A DNA stretch of 64,000 bases from contig OY756140.1 in the NCBI GenBank assembly GCA_963576785.1, forward strand, positions 682,001 through 746,000. The letters are read 5' to 3'. Shown piece after piece: positions 10,212-22,836 of the stretch (its first letter is position 1; every line of letters starts with the position of its first letter). The translations under genes and the position numbers were made by a program. This DNA is from Chlorophyllum brunneum (Eukaryota; Basidiomycota; Agaricomycetes; Agaricales; Agaricaceae). The notes beneath the pieces are model-generated. The model did no database searches. It saw only the letters and a list, made by a program, of their open reading frames with translations, and was not told the origin of the DNA.

Positions 10212-11882
10212 ATGCAGGGTCTGATGCCAGGAGGAACCAATCACCAACAAATGACGCGAACGTTCCTTGAATCGAGTTCGTCTTCACTTTCCCCGTCATT
10301 GTCCGTTATACCACGTATGCTGAACGACAATGGCTCATCTGTAACTGTTTCTCTCATACTAGCCGTGGTGGGAGTAATATGGTATTTAGCATTATGGGCA
10401 ATTGGGCTTTTAGGCTGCCTCGTGGGGTGAGTCGAACCACGGTTTTCGGCATTTGGCAGAGCTGACATGGGAGCATCACCCTTTTCATCACTGAAACCAT
10501 ACGCCCTGCATGGTGTTTGATACGTATAGGAGACGTCGTTATCGTTTGCGCCCGCGTTCTCCCCTCGCAAGTGCTCAACCAAACTCGGTACCTGGAGTAT
10601 CTATATTGCGACCTTTGAAAGGTCTCGATACGAATCTTTATGAGAATCTAGAATCTACATTCACACAAGAATACCCCAATTATGAAGTCCTTTTCTCGGT
10701 CGCAGATGAGAATGATCAGGCACTGGGTGTTGTTAGGGAGCTGATTGTCAAATACCCTCATGTCAAGGCGGATATTATTGTCGGTGAGATGCTACCGCTC
10801 CTCACCCCTGCTCCTTACTTATTTTCGTTTCGGGTATCATAGGTGAGGAAGTTGTAGGTGTTAACCCGAAAGTCAACAACCTTGTTCGCTCGTACGGTAG
10901 GGCCGCCCATGACATTCTATGGGTACTCGATTCGAATGTTATGGTCGACCCCGGGACCCTTGCACGTTCCGTTGATGTCCTCATCAACCCACCTCCAACC
11001 AAATCTAAGAAATATCAGAAACGGATAGCGTTGGTGCACCATGTTCCACTTGCCTTTGTTAATGAGCCGCAACTCGGCTCTCGGATTGAAGAGGCGTTCC
11101 TTAACACGAACCACGCCAAGATGTATATCGCCATCAACGCGGTTGCGCTCGAGTCCTGCGTCGTTGGGAAATCAAACCTCTATCGGCGCTCGGATATCGA
11201 GAAGCTCAACGGGTCGTTGAAACCCCATCCAGCTCCGCCGCCCGAATCTGCTCCCTCACCTTTTTCCACTTCTGACTATGGGCTCAGAGTCTTTGGACGG
11301 TTCCTTGCCGAGGACAACATGATTGCCAGTGCGCTCTGGCACGAACTTGACGTACGACACGAGCTTTCATGTGACGTCGCAAGGAATGCTATTGGAAACA
11401 TGACCCTTTCCGATTATATCTGGCGACGGGTGCGGTGGATCCGTGTGCGGAAACACATGGTCCTTGCCGCAACACTCCTCGAGCCGTTCACGGAATGTAT
11501 CATGCTCTCAATAATTGCTAGTTGGAGTTTTCATCAACTCTTGGGAATTCCAATATGGCTTTCCCTGTTGATCCATTACCCGGTTTGGGTCGCGGTTGAT
11601 TTGGATGTGTATGAATCACTTGCCGGACACCCATTGCCGCTCTCTTGCCTGTGGCAGTTCCTGGGAGCCTGGGCACTTAGAGAGCTGTTAGCGTTTCCCA
11701 TTTGGTGTATGGCTATTTTGGGTGATGAGGTGGTGTGGAGAGGGAAGACATACCGGATGATGCGGAATGGTGAGGTAGAACATGCGACAGGCAAGGGATA
11801 TCTCAGTTCATTGCTAGGGCGACTACGTGGAAGGAGGAGAGGGGACCACTATGAGCAGCTTGATAATCCAACCGAGTTTTAG
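10212..11882 (+). CDS. UGCG: ceramide glucosyltransferase (glucosylceramide synthase, GT21)
   Basis: This Golgi/ER membrane enzyme transfers glucose from UDP-glucose to ceramide. Three exons (10212-10426, 10530-10783 and 10843-11882) join to 502 aa. After a Ser-rich N-terminus comes a signal-anchor helix (VSLILAVVGVIWYLALW), then a basic stretch and the GT2-like fold: VSILRPLKGLD, FSVADENDQA (D1), WVLDSNV (D2), FLAEDNMIA (D3), and the acceptor-site motif RRVRW of the (Q/R)XXRW type. C-terminal hydrophobic segments (LEPFTECIMLSIIASW and others) anchor it in the membrane. The first ATG is 10212; an ATG at 10316, just before the membrane helix, would give a shorter N-terminus more like other members. 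Glucosylceramide is a normal fungal membrane lipid. Confidence 0.94.
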
Positions 11883-12101
11883 GGTAGTATTATGGATATA
11901 TAAACAGCTACAGAGTCCGACCTAAGAAAAGTTCTAGTCTGGATCATACAGGATAAAACCGCGGAAGGAGTGACAGGGTGTGTGTATTAGAACTAAAATC
12001 GTGTGAGTGTAAGGTAGGGAGGTAACTAGATGGGATTACTGTGGGTTTTACAGATAGTCAATATGATTATAAGGATAGGAAAAATAAGGTAGTGAGCGTC
12101 A

Positions 12102-13027
12102 TTAACGTCCGTCGTAATTGGAACCAGTGTCCGAGGGAGCTCTTGCTGCTTGCCATCGTGAATTGCATAAGATTCGATAATTATAAATCATAACGACTTC
12201 CTCGAACCATTCGTCCGACCAGTCATTGCAACTGTTGAAAGATATGGGGCGGACACGGTACTTGTCGCCAGTGGACGCAGTGACGTGGGCTTCCTCGCCC
12301 GTACCGCGTTTTTGCCGCTCGTTAGAGAACCAGTTTTTGACCTGCTTGAATGATCTGAGACGGGAAATGAAACCAGATTGATATGATATTGACGCAGGGA
12401 TTCTACCGGACAGGCTCACCTATGAATGATGATTGCGAGGATGGCCATCCAAGAGTCACAGGGATACATCGTGATTTCTTTATAGACCATTTTGAGGACG
12501 CGCAACTGCCTGTCGTTTGCTGGTGAGTTATCGAGAGAGCTGATTTTCCTCGCCTTCTCGATCATTTCTTTCCGCTTGTCGGCGAGCTTCTTTTTTGCGG
12601 CGAGTTCAATGTCATTTGGAGAGCCGTGACTGCGAGGCTGCTTCCTGCTGCTGGACCTGGTCGTTCTGGCGGGGTTGGAGGACGAAGAAGAGGAAGAGGA
12701 GGATGACGATGACGATGAAGAGGCTGAGGCGGAGGATATTGACTCTGCTGCTGGGGTATGTGATGGGCTAGCAGGGTGCTTGAGGATGCTATTCGGGTCC
12801 GTGGGACAGGAGGCGAGTTTTGAGTTGAGGTGGAGATTGGAAAGGTTGTGCATTACTGGTGGGGGGTCAGGATTGCAAAGGCGCTGGATGCGGATGTCTG
12901 CAGCAGTGTGGGGTGGGTGGTGGTCGTGGTAGTTGGCAAGCTTTGTACGTTCAATGTCGTCTGTAGCGATGAGGGCGAGGACGTGAAGGGCTCCTCTGCG
13001 GGAAGGGAGGGTCATGATGAAGTGCAT
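12102..13027 (-). CDS. homeodomain transcription factor
   Basis: Two exons (13027-12420 and 12354-12102; 65-bp intron) give 286 aa. The homeodomain is split by the intron. Helices 1-2 are in RQLRVLKMVYKEITMYP through WMAILAIIIHR, and the recognition helix with the invariant WF.N.R is in KQVKNWFSNERQKRG. A basic segment and a long poly-Ser run (about 15 consecutive serines) precede it. The N-terminus is otherwise low complexity. The linker between helices 1 and 2 is long enough to suggest an atypical (TALE-like) domain. It need not be a mating-type gene: no partner homeodomain gene or MIP1 homologue is visible. It diverges from Sec3. The target genes are unknown. Confidence 0.8.
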
Positions 13028-13365
13028 GCAGTACAGAGAGAAGAAGAAGGAGTGTGAGCGACTAGCGCGTCGTTAGAAGAAATGAGAGGAAGATGGAGTC
13101 GCTGGGACCTGGAATTAGGAGTGTGTCGGTATGAGTAGTTATAAGGATCAGCGTATGTGCGCAGACAGCCCCATCACGTCTTGTTTTCTGCGGAGACTCC
13201 CGGTATTGTTTTCTCAGCCTCTTGTACTCGCGTCTCCATCGTAACTAATCTCTAATATCTCTTCTGTTCCGTCCCCTTTGTTCCGTTTCGAACTGCACCT
13301 TACTTCCTGTCTGCAGTACTTCCCGATCACCAGCACTGCTCCTGCGCACCGCACTCCACTTGTCC
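13028..13365. promoter_or_regulatory. divergent intergenic region between the homeodomain gene and Sec3
   Basis: The 338 bp between divergent start codons should hold both promoters. Pyrimidine-rich tracts occur on the Sec3 side (around 13235-13330). I see no clear TATA box. Confidence 0.4.
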
Positions 13366-16300
13366 ATGGCTGATGTCAAGCACAGTATCATCGCATCAGT
13401 CTTTTCTAGGCGAAACGCAACTGGCAACCTTGAAGAAACGTATGTTTCACATCTCAAAATCTGGGAGGATGCAGGTCCCGAAGGTCGCAAGGCCCGCTAC
13501 ATCCTACTCTCCCGTATGTCTGCGACCTCGCATACGCAGTCCAACCCGCCGTTCAAGTAATTTCTTACAGAGGCCAACAACGGCACTGGCTTCCTTCACA
13601 AGTCAAAGCTGAACAACAACGGTTCCTTTTCTGTCGGTAAGACGTGGCGACTCGCCGAACTTCGAGGCTTGCAGGCCGTAGGAGTAAGTGCACCACCACG
13701 ACTGCCTCATTGCAGACCTAATTTTGCAACAGCCAGTGGCATTCAATATCACGCTTTCGAGAACCTACAAATGGCAAACAGAATCTGCAACCGACCAATC
13801 CAGTTTCCTGGTCGCGCTCGTACGTCTGTTCCGACAAATCACAGGCGGTGCCGCACAGTTGCACTTGGAGGGTATAGCAGAACCGGATGGTGGCGAGGGT
13901 TTGTTCTCGTTCGCCAGAAATATCATGTTTCACCACTAACCAAGCCTTCTAGGCTCATACCAAGCCCCATCCACAGACGTTAGCACCGTTGATACCAACC
14001 GATCACAACGCAATTTACGGCCCGCCACACCCCAGAATAACGACCCAATACCCTTCGTGCCTTCCCCTCTCGCGAACAGGAGTGACATTTCTCTGCCACG
14101 TGCTGGATCTCCGGTAAATTCAGCCCGGGAACTCTCCTCTTCCGTTCGCTCGAGAGAGTCACCACTCAGAGCACCGCCGAATGGCCCCAGACAGCGTAGG
14201 GGTTCGGATGCATCGTTCCCTCCACCCCAGGCACTGCGGCCAGGGCGACGGCCTTCGAATGCTCAGCAGCATCCACCACCACCACAAGTTCCTGCTCTCA
14301 ATTTACCGAGTTCGAGTGGGGGCTCGAAGGGTTATGACATGGATAATGATAATAGTCGGTCGAGGAAGGATTCGCATCAGTCTTCGAAATCTCGTCCTTC
14401 TACGACTGGTGGTCCTTCGAACAGTACGCTTACGCCCGCTACACGCTCGCGTAACGCTTCAGCAGACACTGGGTCCCCACGATCACGAAAACCGTCAGCG
14501 ACAGGGAGGGAGAACGGACCGGCACCAGGTCGTAAAGATCCGAATGCACGGGTATCATACTTTGATCCCGCGAATCAACAGACATTAGATCGTTTGGTTG
14601 TGGGTAGTAGTGGTGGAGGAGTTGATGTGAACGTGAATGGCCATCTGGACGGAGACACAGGAGATGAAGTTGAGAGTGCACAGGATACTCTTGCGAGCGT
14701 TGAGGAAATGATTGAAGGTTATGAGTGGGCTAGTGATGATGTTATTGGGAGAAAGATGGCGAGAGGTGCAGTTGATCTGATCGAGGCTAGGTTGTTGGAT
14801 GAGCTGATGGCTTTGGAGAGGGTATTGTTTCTCCAACCCCGCTTATAAGCCACGTCTGACCGCGTCGAACGCATTTTTAGGCGAATATTCATTCGTTCTT
14901 GGAGTCTGATGATAGGATAGGGCTGGTTATGAAGTTCATGGACGATGCATTGGGTGAACTGGATAATATGGAGGGTCTAGTATCGTCATATAAAATTCAC
15001 CTCAACGTTCGTATTCGCTATTGCATTAGCTGGCGCTTTCTAATTCCGGCACAGGCCGCCAATGACGATATCTCCTACATCCAATCTCAAAATAAGGGTC
15101 TCCAAGTCCAAACACAGAATCAACGTGCTCTGATGAATGAAATCCAGAATCTCCTCGTAAGCCGTACCTTACAATCCTCAACCACTACAGCTAAAAACCG
15201 CACAAAGCAAACCGTACAAGTTGATTCTGATGCGCTCATAACACTCACTCAAGAATCACTGGAAAAATCTCAGAGTATATCACTACTTGAACATGCTGCA
15301 GCTGAGTTGTATAAAGCACTACAAGCCGGTAGAGACACAGGTGCGTTGCTCAAGTCGCCCCTCCAAGATACCGACGCACGACATGGCGTATCTGATGTTG
15401 ATGGAATGAAATTATTGAGTTGTTTCACAACAGATATGGCTGCTACTATGGAACGACTACAAGAATATCGCACGCATAACTCCCAATTTTGTAAGCGTAT
15501 GCACGACTTCCTAACCATCATGTTTACTGCTCAGGTACTGTTTTCTAATCAACGACCATCATTATGAACTGATTTTTTTCTTCTTTCGTCTCCAGTCGAA
15601 ACTGTTACTTGGCGAGACGAATGGACTAAGTAAACCCGGAAGGGGAGGTAAACCTACCATCATCCAACATCAGGATGTTGAGGAGTACTTGGGAAGATAT
15701 TGTGGATTGATGTTATACTTGAAGGAGATGGATGAGGCTATTTATGGACGGTTGTGCGCTGTGAGTGGGTTCTTGTTAACATTTTGGCTCTTGTATTTTT
15801 TCCTCTCCTTCACAAATGTCCGTGATTCAGGGACTGATTGAAAGCGGTCTGATCGTAGGCATATTTCTCCGCTGCTAGTGAACTACACAACGCACAAATC
15901 AAGGCGCTCCTGAATACCTATCTTGGGTTTGTCAAAAAGGTGTCTGAGGAGGAAGGGGATCACGGTAAGCCCTTACCTCGCTATCCAATGCTCGGTTAAC
16001 ATGTCCCCGAAGCATTCAGCTCAACTCCCACCGGGTCTGCAATTAAGGCACCCTCCGGGATGCGTCGTGCAGGGACTTTGATACGATCACCAATGGAATC
16101 GCGGAACAAGGACAAAGACAAGTCAAGTGCTTCCAACCTCAGGAGTTCGACCTCCAGCGATGGCGACATGCGGGTTTCAGAAGTTTTCGTATTGATCTTG
16201 GATCAGGTTATTCCCCTGATATACCAAGAAAATCTCTTCATGGCGGATTTCTTGCAGATCAATTCATTGAATCACGATACTGCGTTGTCCTTTGCGGATT

Positions 16301-17654
16301 ATATGGGGTTGGATCACTATTTCCGACGGCAAGCTGCGAGGTCGAACAGCTTGAGTTCGACGACGATTAAGCTTGTTAGAGGTGCAATGGAGCTGATTTT
16401 TGGGTTTTTACCGATGGAGGTTAAGGGGTGGGTTGAGAAGGCTTTGGAGAAGGATCCGATGTGAGTGGTTGTAAGTCCTTTGTGTCGGGGGAGGTTTACT
16501 AATTTTACTCGTAGTGAAATTGTGGGCGTGCTTGCGACGCTAGAGAAGTTTATGATAGACGTAGAGGAGAAGGGAAACCAGTTCCTGATCAGTTTCTTGG
16601 GAAAACAGCATACCCGCCTAAAAGGTGTCTTTGACCGACATATCGTATGTCCTCTTTCACTCCCAATTCCCTGCAACTTCTTACATAAGAGTAGAATGAT
16701 CAACTTAAATCCATCGAGAAAACTAAACTTACGTCCAAGAAACGCAAAGGCATTGCGCCGTTCATCAGACACTTCCCTAATTATCTCCAATGCGTCGAGA
16801 ATCAGCTCATCGCGATTGGTGCAGACGGGCTGCGTTTGGAAGTGCGGGACGGTGTGGACGTGGCATATGACAAAATTGTTAATGCCATGTTCGAGAGTTT
16901 GAAGGCTATCGCAAAGATGGGTGGTGATGAGGAAGATAAAGGACAGCTTAATTACCATGTCATCATAATCGGTGAGCACACAGATCACTCAAAAGGCGGG
17001 TTTCTGACTTATTCTCTAGAGAATATGCATTACTTCATTTCGGAAGCTGCGAAGATGGAAGTTGGTTCGGTGGGCAGCTTCACGAAGAGGGCGAGGGTGT
17101 TGTACGACGAAAACCTCGATGCGTATGTGAAGATCATGTTCAGGCGGCCGTTTGGGAAGATCATCGTAAGCTTTATTCGTTGCCTACTTCGATTACTTGG
17201 CATGAACGTCATCGACCCACAGGATTACTTCGAAGGCCTTGAACGACTCCTCCGAACCCTATCTTCTCCGACGGACATCGCCGCAAACCCCACTTATAGT
17301 AAAAATGCATTACGGAAAATTTCCCGGGAGTACACGATCAAAGATATTAAAAAACACATCGATGGGTTGTACAAAGTTGTCCAGAAGCATTTTATCGATT
17401 CATCGGCCGCCGCATCTGTGTCGGCTGCTAACCCGGGTAACGCTAGTCAGGATAGGGATAGGGCTGCAGCTATGGAGGAAAGTGTTGGGAGGACGGTTTT
17501 GTTGGGCGTTTGGAGAACTTGCGAGGAAGAGTTGGTGAAGGTTACGGAGGGTTGGAAGGAGAGGGTCAGTCAGTGTTACGGTGATGCAATGGGGCTGGAG
17601 TTCAACGTTGCGGATGTGGAACATGCGTTTAGAAAGCATAGGATAGGAGCCTGA
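13366..17654 (+). CDS. SEC3: exocyst complex component Sec3 (EXOC1)
   Basis: Sec3 is the exocyst subunit that marks plasma-membrane sites for vesicle tethering by binding PI(4,5)P2 and Rho GTPases. The ATG at 13366 opens an N-terminal PH-like Sec3-PIP2-binding domain (SIIASVFSRRN, YVSHLKIWED, SFSVGKTWRLAELRGL, VAFNITLSRTYKWQTES). A long Ser/Pro/Arg-rich linker follows (about 14.0-14.6 kb). The helical body begins with SVEEMIEGYEWASDD and FMDDALGELDNMEGLVSSYK, includes coiled coil (YIQSQNKGLQVQTQN), and ends in the C-terminal exocyst rod (FRRPFGKIIVSFIRC to VADVEHAFRKHRIGA). About a dozen introns interrupt the gene. Only the N-terminal and C-terminal anchors were traced in full; some internal exon edges are approximate. 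A second exocyst subunit, Sec8, is encoded 24 kb away on the same strand. Confidence 0.92.
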
Positions 17655-17906
17655 GCTCGGAAATGTCCGCATTGTCGCTTGGGTGTGGGTTCGATATTCC
17701 TGTGCGGTTCATGATCTTTGTCCTTCATTGGGAGGGAAAGATACTAGATTTGTAGTTCTGGAATACAGGCACACGGTTTGGCTGGGAAGATATCTTAATC
17801 GATAGAACAGTAGAACCCGGGAAAACGTCCAACACGTGTTGTATTTATCATGACATTTCGAAACTTATAATTTATGAAATAGTAATAACATAACTTTTAC
17901 TTGATG

Positions 17907-18820
17907 TCAAGAAAAGTGCTGCGGCTCCGGGAAGGGTGGATTGGTGTTCCCGGAGGGAGTAGCGGCGGGGGTTGATGCGTCGTTGCCGTTGTAGCCCTTG
18001 TTGTTATCTTGAGCGCTCCGGCGTTGTGCAGCAGCAAGGGCAGGGGAAGGTTGGACAGAACTAGAAGACGCCGACGCCATTGTCGGGGTGCCTCTGGGGC
18101 TCCCCAAGACGCTCATTACCGAGGTACCGTAAGTTTGCCACAAGTCATAAACACTTTGGAGGACAGCTGTTGGTGTAGCCATGCCGTTTGATGGTGCTTG
18201 GGTGCCGGGGGTGGTGGCGGTGGAGGTGGTGGTTTGACGTTTATTGGCAATACTGAGGATCCATTCCCAGAGAGCCGTCAGACGAGATTGTACAAAGGTG
18301 AGCACATTCTTCTGGACTTGGACGATACCCTCGTCGAGATCTGCCTCGTTTTGGACAAAGAAGGGTTGTAGGTAAGCGGTGTATATGTATGTTGAACCCT
18401 GGAGAGAACGCTGAGTGCGCGGTCACGCGATGGGTTGGAGAGGATCAGAAGCTTGCCTGGGTTTGGGGAAGAGCGAGATATAGTAGGAAAAGAGTTTTGA
18501 CTTCCCAATAGAATGGTAGCCTGAAGTTGGCAAACCGGTAAATTGGAAGATGGCACAAGAGGGAGTTCGTGTTTGTACGTACCAGCTGATGATCCACTCG
18601 GCTGCGTATTCAAAGGCGACAAAGGTGCCGACAACGGACCAGTACATCGACCATCTTTGGAGCTCTGGCTCGCTGAGGGGGCGATGGGCAAGGGCCTTGA
18701 AGGTCGCGTAGCTGGGGAGAAGAAAGGCGAACCAGGCGCTGGGCAAGAGTCAGCCAGAGAAGGGGAGAGAGTTCTGGAGAGAACATACCAGAGAACATGG
18801 GAGAGGAATGACATCAACAT
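17907..18820 (-). CDS. TB2/DP1/HVA22 family ER-shaping protein (REEP/Yop1-like)
   Basis: Members of this family insert hydrophobic hairpins in the outer leaflet of the ER and curve tubules. The ATG at 18820 gives MLMSFLSHVLCAWFAFLLPSY once a short intron is removed. The family core follows (ATFKALAHRPLSEPELQRWSMYW, split here as PSYATFKAL and EPELQRWSMYW), then the second hairpin (FVAFEYAAEWIISW). The next exon reads FFVQNEADLDEGI and VQKNVLTFVQSRLTALWEW. A Ser/Thr/Pro-rich C-terminal tail, probably disordered, ends at 17907. That tail makes the protein longer than yeast Yop1 (about 180 aa) and closer to REEP1-4-type proteins. It converges on Sec3 and diverges from the zinc-cluster factor. 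Confidence 0.88.
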
Positions 18821-19151
18821 TGTGGAAGACAAGCTGGTCGTGTGGTGTGGAAGAGGAGGCGTGACCGGTCTGGCGACGGTGCGCGTGCCTGGGATCTTTG
18901 CATCTGGATCAGGTGCAAAAATGGACAAATGCCGTCCGAAAGCGCCACGGCATTTGAAATTGGCTGGCAGGTGGCCGGAAAGGCCCCGGGAGCGGTGGCT
19001 CGGACTCGGAGGTGAATGGGAAGCCGAATATGGAAATGGTTGCAGTTGTTTGTCGTACTTATGGGAGACCTCCTGATCAGGGTGCTCAATTTGTCTCGTG
19101 GTTCACTCAATCCCATCTTTCCCCGCTTCGCCTCTCTCCTCCATCCTCCTG
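18821..19151. promoter_or_regulatory. divergent intergenic region between the REEP-like gene and the zinc-cluster factor
   Basis: The 331 bp between divergent start codons presumably hold both promoters. It is GC-rich and has no obvious TATA box. A pyrimidine-rich stretch (around 19105-19148) precedes the transcription-factor start. Confidence 0.4.
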
Positions 19152-22100
19152 ATGGATTCTGCCACAGGAAGCAGCCAGCAACTCCCAGTCAAGAAGCAAG
19201 AAGATGATGACAAGTCCCAGAAACCAGACGTCAAGCCCGTCGTCAAAACCTTGAATCGTGTTCCTCGTATGTTCCCATCATCCATGCCACATATCTTACT
19301 TCTCACCTTTTTTTCTTATCAGGCGCCTGCGTATGTCTACATCACTGATACCTTTATTTTTCTCTCATTCGGCTGTCTGCAGAATGCCTGCAGAAAGCAG
19401 AAAATGCGCTGCGAAGGTGCTGACAATCCTCCGTGCAGACGGTGTCGTAATACCGGCCTCGAGTGCCTCTTCGAAAAGCCTTCCCGAGAGGCAACCTTGA
19501 CAGGAGAGGCAGGGCTAGAGTGCGCTGATCCGTTCTTCCCCCCTTCTTCATGTAATTGACCTTCATTCCCGCCCAGACGCATCAAGAGTCTCGAAGCTCA
19601 CGTCGCCGAGATCAAGACTACCCAGATCAGGATTGAGAATACCCTTGCAGAACTCGTCACACAATTACGAGGCATTCCTTTCAATGGCCGCTCGCCATCT
19701 ACCTATCCACCTTCCTCTTTCCAACAGTCTCCTAGCCTACATTCTCCCGCCGTGTCTACCCCAACTGCCAGTCACCTAAATGTAAGTGACCCTGCTTACG
19801 ATCCTCTTTGTGTGGCTTCTCCCACCTCAAATGTTAACGGTGGATTAAACTTATTGATATCCCCTCACGACAGCCACGTTCTTCTCTTCCCGGTTATCAA
19901 AACCAACCCAGTGGAGGACCCACGCAGCCTGGCGCGGGAGGTGATCTCCAACCTCCTCAGCTCTCGCCGTCGTATCCCACTTTCCCACCTAACAATGGAA
20001 CTTCCTATCAGCACGGCAATATGAATCATCAAGGACCAATACTTCCCCCCTTCTCGAGTATTCAGCAGGCCATGGGATCATCAGGCTCTTCCCAGCCAGG
20101 CAACGTGTCCACTACCCGATATCAGGGTGTCGATCAGCGAAGCTTAAACAAGCAACCTGTTGGTGGTGTTAAGCGTCCCGCACCAGCCTCTAATGTTACA
20201 AGCGCTGATTCTTCCGACGTTGACGATGATGAAAATGGAGAGCTCCCTGCTTCTGGCCTTGTCGCTCCCTGGGAGGTATTGAGAGGTCTCGCTGATGTTG
20301 CGATTGAACGCGCCGCGAAGGTGGGTCCTTGATATTTTTAGTCCCTCTCAAACGAATGTTCTATTGTGTGCATTACGTGATACTGACCATCACGTAGGAA
20401 AATGGGGAAGGAAGCGAGTCACACAGTCGCGCAAGAACTCCTTCGCCAGGGAGAGACAGACATTCCAGACCCTCAAAGCGCAGGAAGCTCCGTCACAAGG
20501 CCCTCAAGTTCACAGATGGTACAGCACTCTTTTCTTGACAGACAATGATATTAACCGGCGGTCCACACCAGTGGTCACTAGAGGCATCATTACCGAATCC
20601 GAAGCGCGGGAGCTCTTTCACATGTGCGGATATGTTTCCCTGGTATCGTCATCCTTGCTAACTCTTTCGATTCTTCCTAGATTTTACCATGGGTGCTCCA
20701 CGTTCTTGTAAGTGAATGGCTTAGCTCTATTGCCACCCTTTTTCTGAATCACGCCAAGGCCGGTCTTCGATAAAAATACCGACACATATGACGCACTGCA
20801 CGAGCGCTCACCTTTTGCGGTCAACTGCATTTGTATGGTGGCGGCTCGTGTCCGTGATGGAGGTGGTGCGTGCTACTGTTCATTCCTGAGTGTACTACTG
20901 TCTAATGACAAGCGCCTTACCTCAGGTCCCCCCAGTGAAACGTATCTGCGATGCTTGGAAGAGGTGCAATCCATCTCTTGTGCCACCCTATTCGCACCTG
21001 TCATGCGATGTGAAGCCGTCCAATCGATGAGTATGTGGTCGTTTTGATTTCATAGCAACCAACCTGGAATTAAAATATGTCCCTAGTTCTTGTCTCCGGC
21101 TGGTCGGACAATGGTTGGTTAAGCGGTGGCCATGCAGTACGAATGGCGATGGAGTTATGTATGCTGATCCGTTGTCCATATGGCTACTCCAGCTGACTTC
21201 ATCTTCTCGTTCAAAGCCATGCACAAAGCCTGGCCAAGGTTGTATCGTCGCATGTTGCATGGCAAAGTAGACCCTATAGAAGATCGGGAACTAGTTATTG
21301 CATCGAGAACCTGGTTCTGCTTGTACCTATTCGAGCATCAGTAAGTCACCAGTGCCACCAACTGCACCCTCTGCTCAAACTTGGTTGCGTGATAGGTTGT
21401 CCTATGGCACGGGACGCCCCGCTGTGTTAAAAGATGACGAGAGTATTAAAGACTGCCGATACCTTCTTCGTCACCCCTTGGCCATCGAGGATGACATGCG
21501 CCTAGTGTCAACGGTGGAGCTGATGGCAATTCGAGAAGAGGTGCAGAATGCGCTACCGACCGAAGGACTGGTTCTTGATGAGCATTACGACGTGTTGAGA
21601 GATGCAGATCTGAAGTTCAAGAATTGGTATGCAACTTGGGATCAGGCGTTTTCGCAGAAGTATGCGGATGCTAGTACGTATTACTATTCATACCACTGGT
21701 TCCAACTTATCGAAGATTACACTAGCCTTCTATCGCCAAAGTCTACAGCTCCAACATAAACATGCTGAACTATTCCACAATGCCTCCGCTTTACGTGGTA
21801 TCAATAGTCCTGAAGACGTTGAACAAATGCCCGCCAAACAAAGGGATCTGGCAATCAACTCAATCAAGGTTGCGCAGGAGGCTTTGGACATTACCCTCAA
21901 CTTTGGTTCATACCGGGAGAATATGAAATACGGTAAGTGCCAACGCCTTCACTATAGAGCAGAAGCCTTATCAAACCTCAGCCGTACACTACACGCATGC
22001 CACTGCCACGTTCATGGGATCCTTCCTGTTGAGGCTTGCGAGACTCTTGTAAGTTCCGTCGGTCACTTTTTTTGAAGTCGGTCTGATGAGCGTCGGGGGA

Positions 22101-22836
22101 AACCAAAGCCCGAACGCTTGTGACACTACACAAGTCCGAAAGCAAATTGAAAACTTGGAGAATTTGCTGGCAGAGAGTGAGCCGAATATGCTTTGACAGC
22201 CGTACATCCAGGCTGATCTATGAACTTTTAGTCCCCGGTCAACGCTACGCATTGACGCTACAGGTCATGCTAAGGAGGTCTAAGAAACGCAACAAAACTC
22301 AGTCTACGTCACGATCGCCCATGTCAGCATCAAGGGAGAATCCAAGGCCGGGGATGGTGTTAGACCATCCTCAGAGTGGCGGACAAGCGGGTTCTGTGGG
22401 CATGGCGCAGCACAGGAATTCCGAGCAGTTCCCGCCTCAGTATGGAGGCCCGTCACCCCAGTACTCGAGCGCTGACCCTCAGTCGTACGTCGGCGGACCC
22501 CATGGATTGGGGTCGGTACAGCAACACTATACGCAGCAGCACCCACATGGCGGACATCCTCAGCAACACTCACAGCACCACCCACAACCTCATGGGCATC
22601 AGCAGCAGCTTCAGGCTTATCCTGTACCAGCTCCTATGCACCATCATTACCTGCAGTACAACGGTGGTGTTGCCGACGCTGAACACATTGTGCAGGATTA
22701 TAGGACAACCGCGAATGAACAGCTACCAATGTGGATATCTGACCAGACCCTAGGAGGAAATACGTTCATGCAGAACGGAATGGATGCATTCCTATTACCG
22801 AATGATTATCTACCCCCCGCGCCGCAGATATGGTGA
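19152..22836 (+). CDS. Zn(II)2Cys6 fungal-specific transcription factor
   Basis: This is a DNA-binding regulator with a Gal4-type binuclear zinc cluster. The start at 19152 gives MDSATGSSQQLPVKKQ. The cluster CNACRKQKMRC, PPCRRC, NTGLEC has the full six-cysteine spacing (C-X2-C-X6-C-X7-C-X2-C-X6-C). It is assembled from three exons, the middle one only 8 nt long. After it come a basic/coiled linker (RIKSLEAHVAEIKTTQIR), an acidic segment (DSSDVDDDENGELP) and the fungal_trans middle-homology region (GIITESEAREL, YHGCSTFLPVFD, PFAVNCICMVAARVRD). The C-terminus is His/Gln/Pro-rich and ends PPAPQIW. Introns are numerous. The regulated pathway cannot be told from the sequence; no biosynthetic genes adjoin it. 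Confidence 0.9.
19323..19330 (+). other. 8-nt microexon inside the zinc-cluster DNA-binding domain
   Basis: The 8 bases GCGCCTGC lie between a canonical AG acceptor (19321-19322) and a canonical GT donor (19331-19332). Joining them to the flanking exons yields VPR-A-C-NAC, supplying the first cysteine of the zinc cluster. Skipping the exon would shift the frame and destroy the domain. Confidence 0.85.

Noticed and set aside
7548..11882. Secondary-metabolite gene cluster around the MDR reductase
   Set aside because: No polyketide synthase, NRPS, terpene synthase or tailoring set is present; the neighbours are housekeeping genes.
12675..12932. Acidic plus-strand frame opposite the homeodomain gene
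   Set aside because: The Glu/Asp run is the reverse complement of the poly-Ser coding repeat, a typical shadow.
12102..13027. Homeodomain gene as part of the mating-type A locus
   Set aside because: No second, divergent HD1/HD2 partner and no MIP1 or beta-flanking gene is seen nearby; the neighbour is exocyst Sec3.
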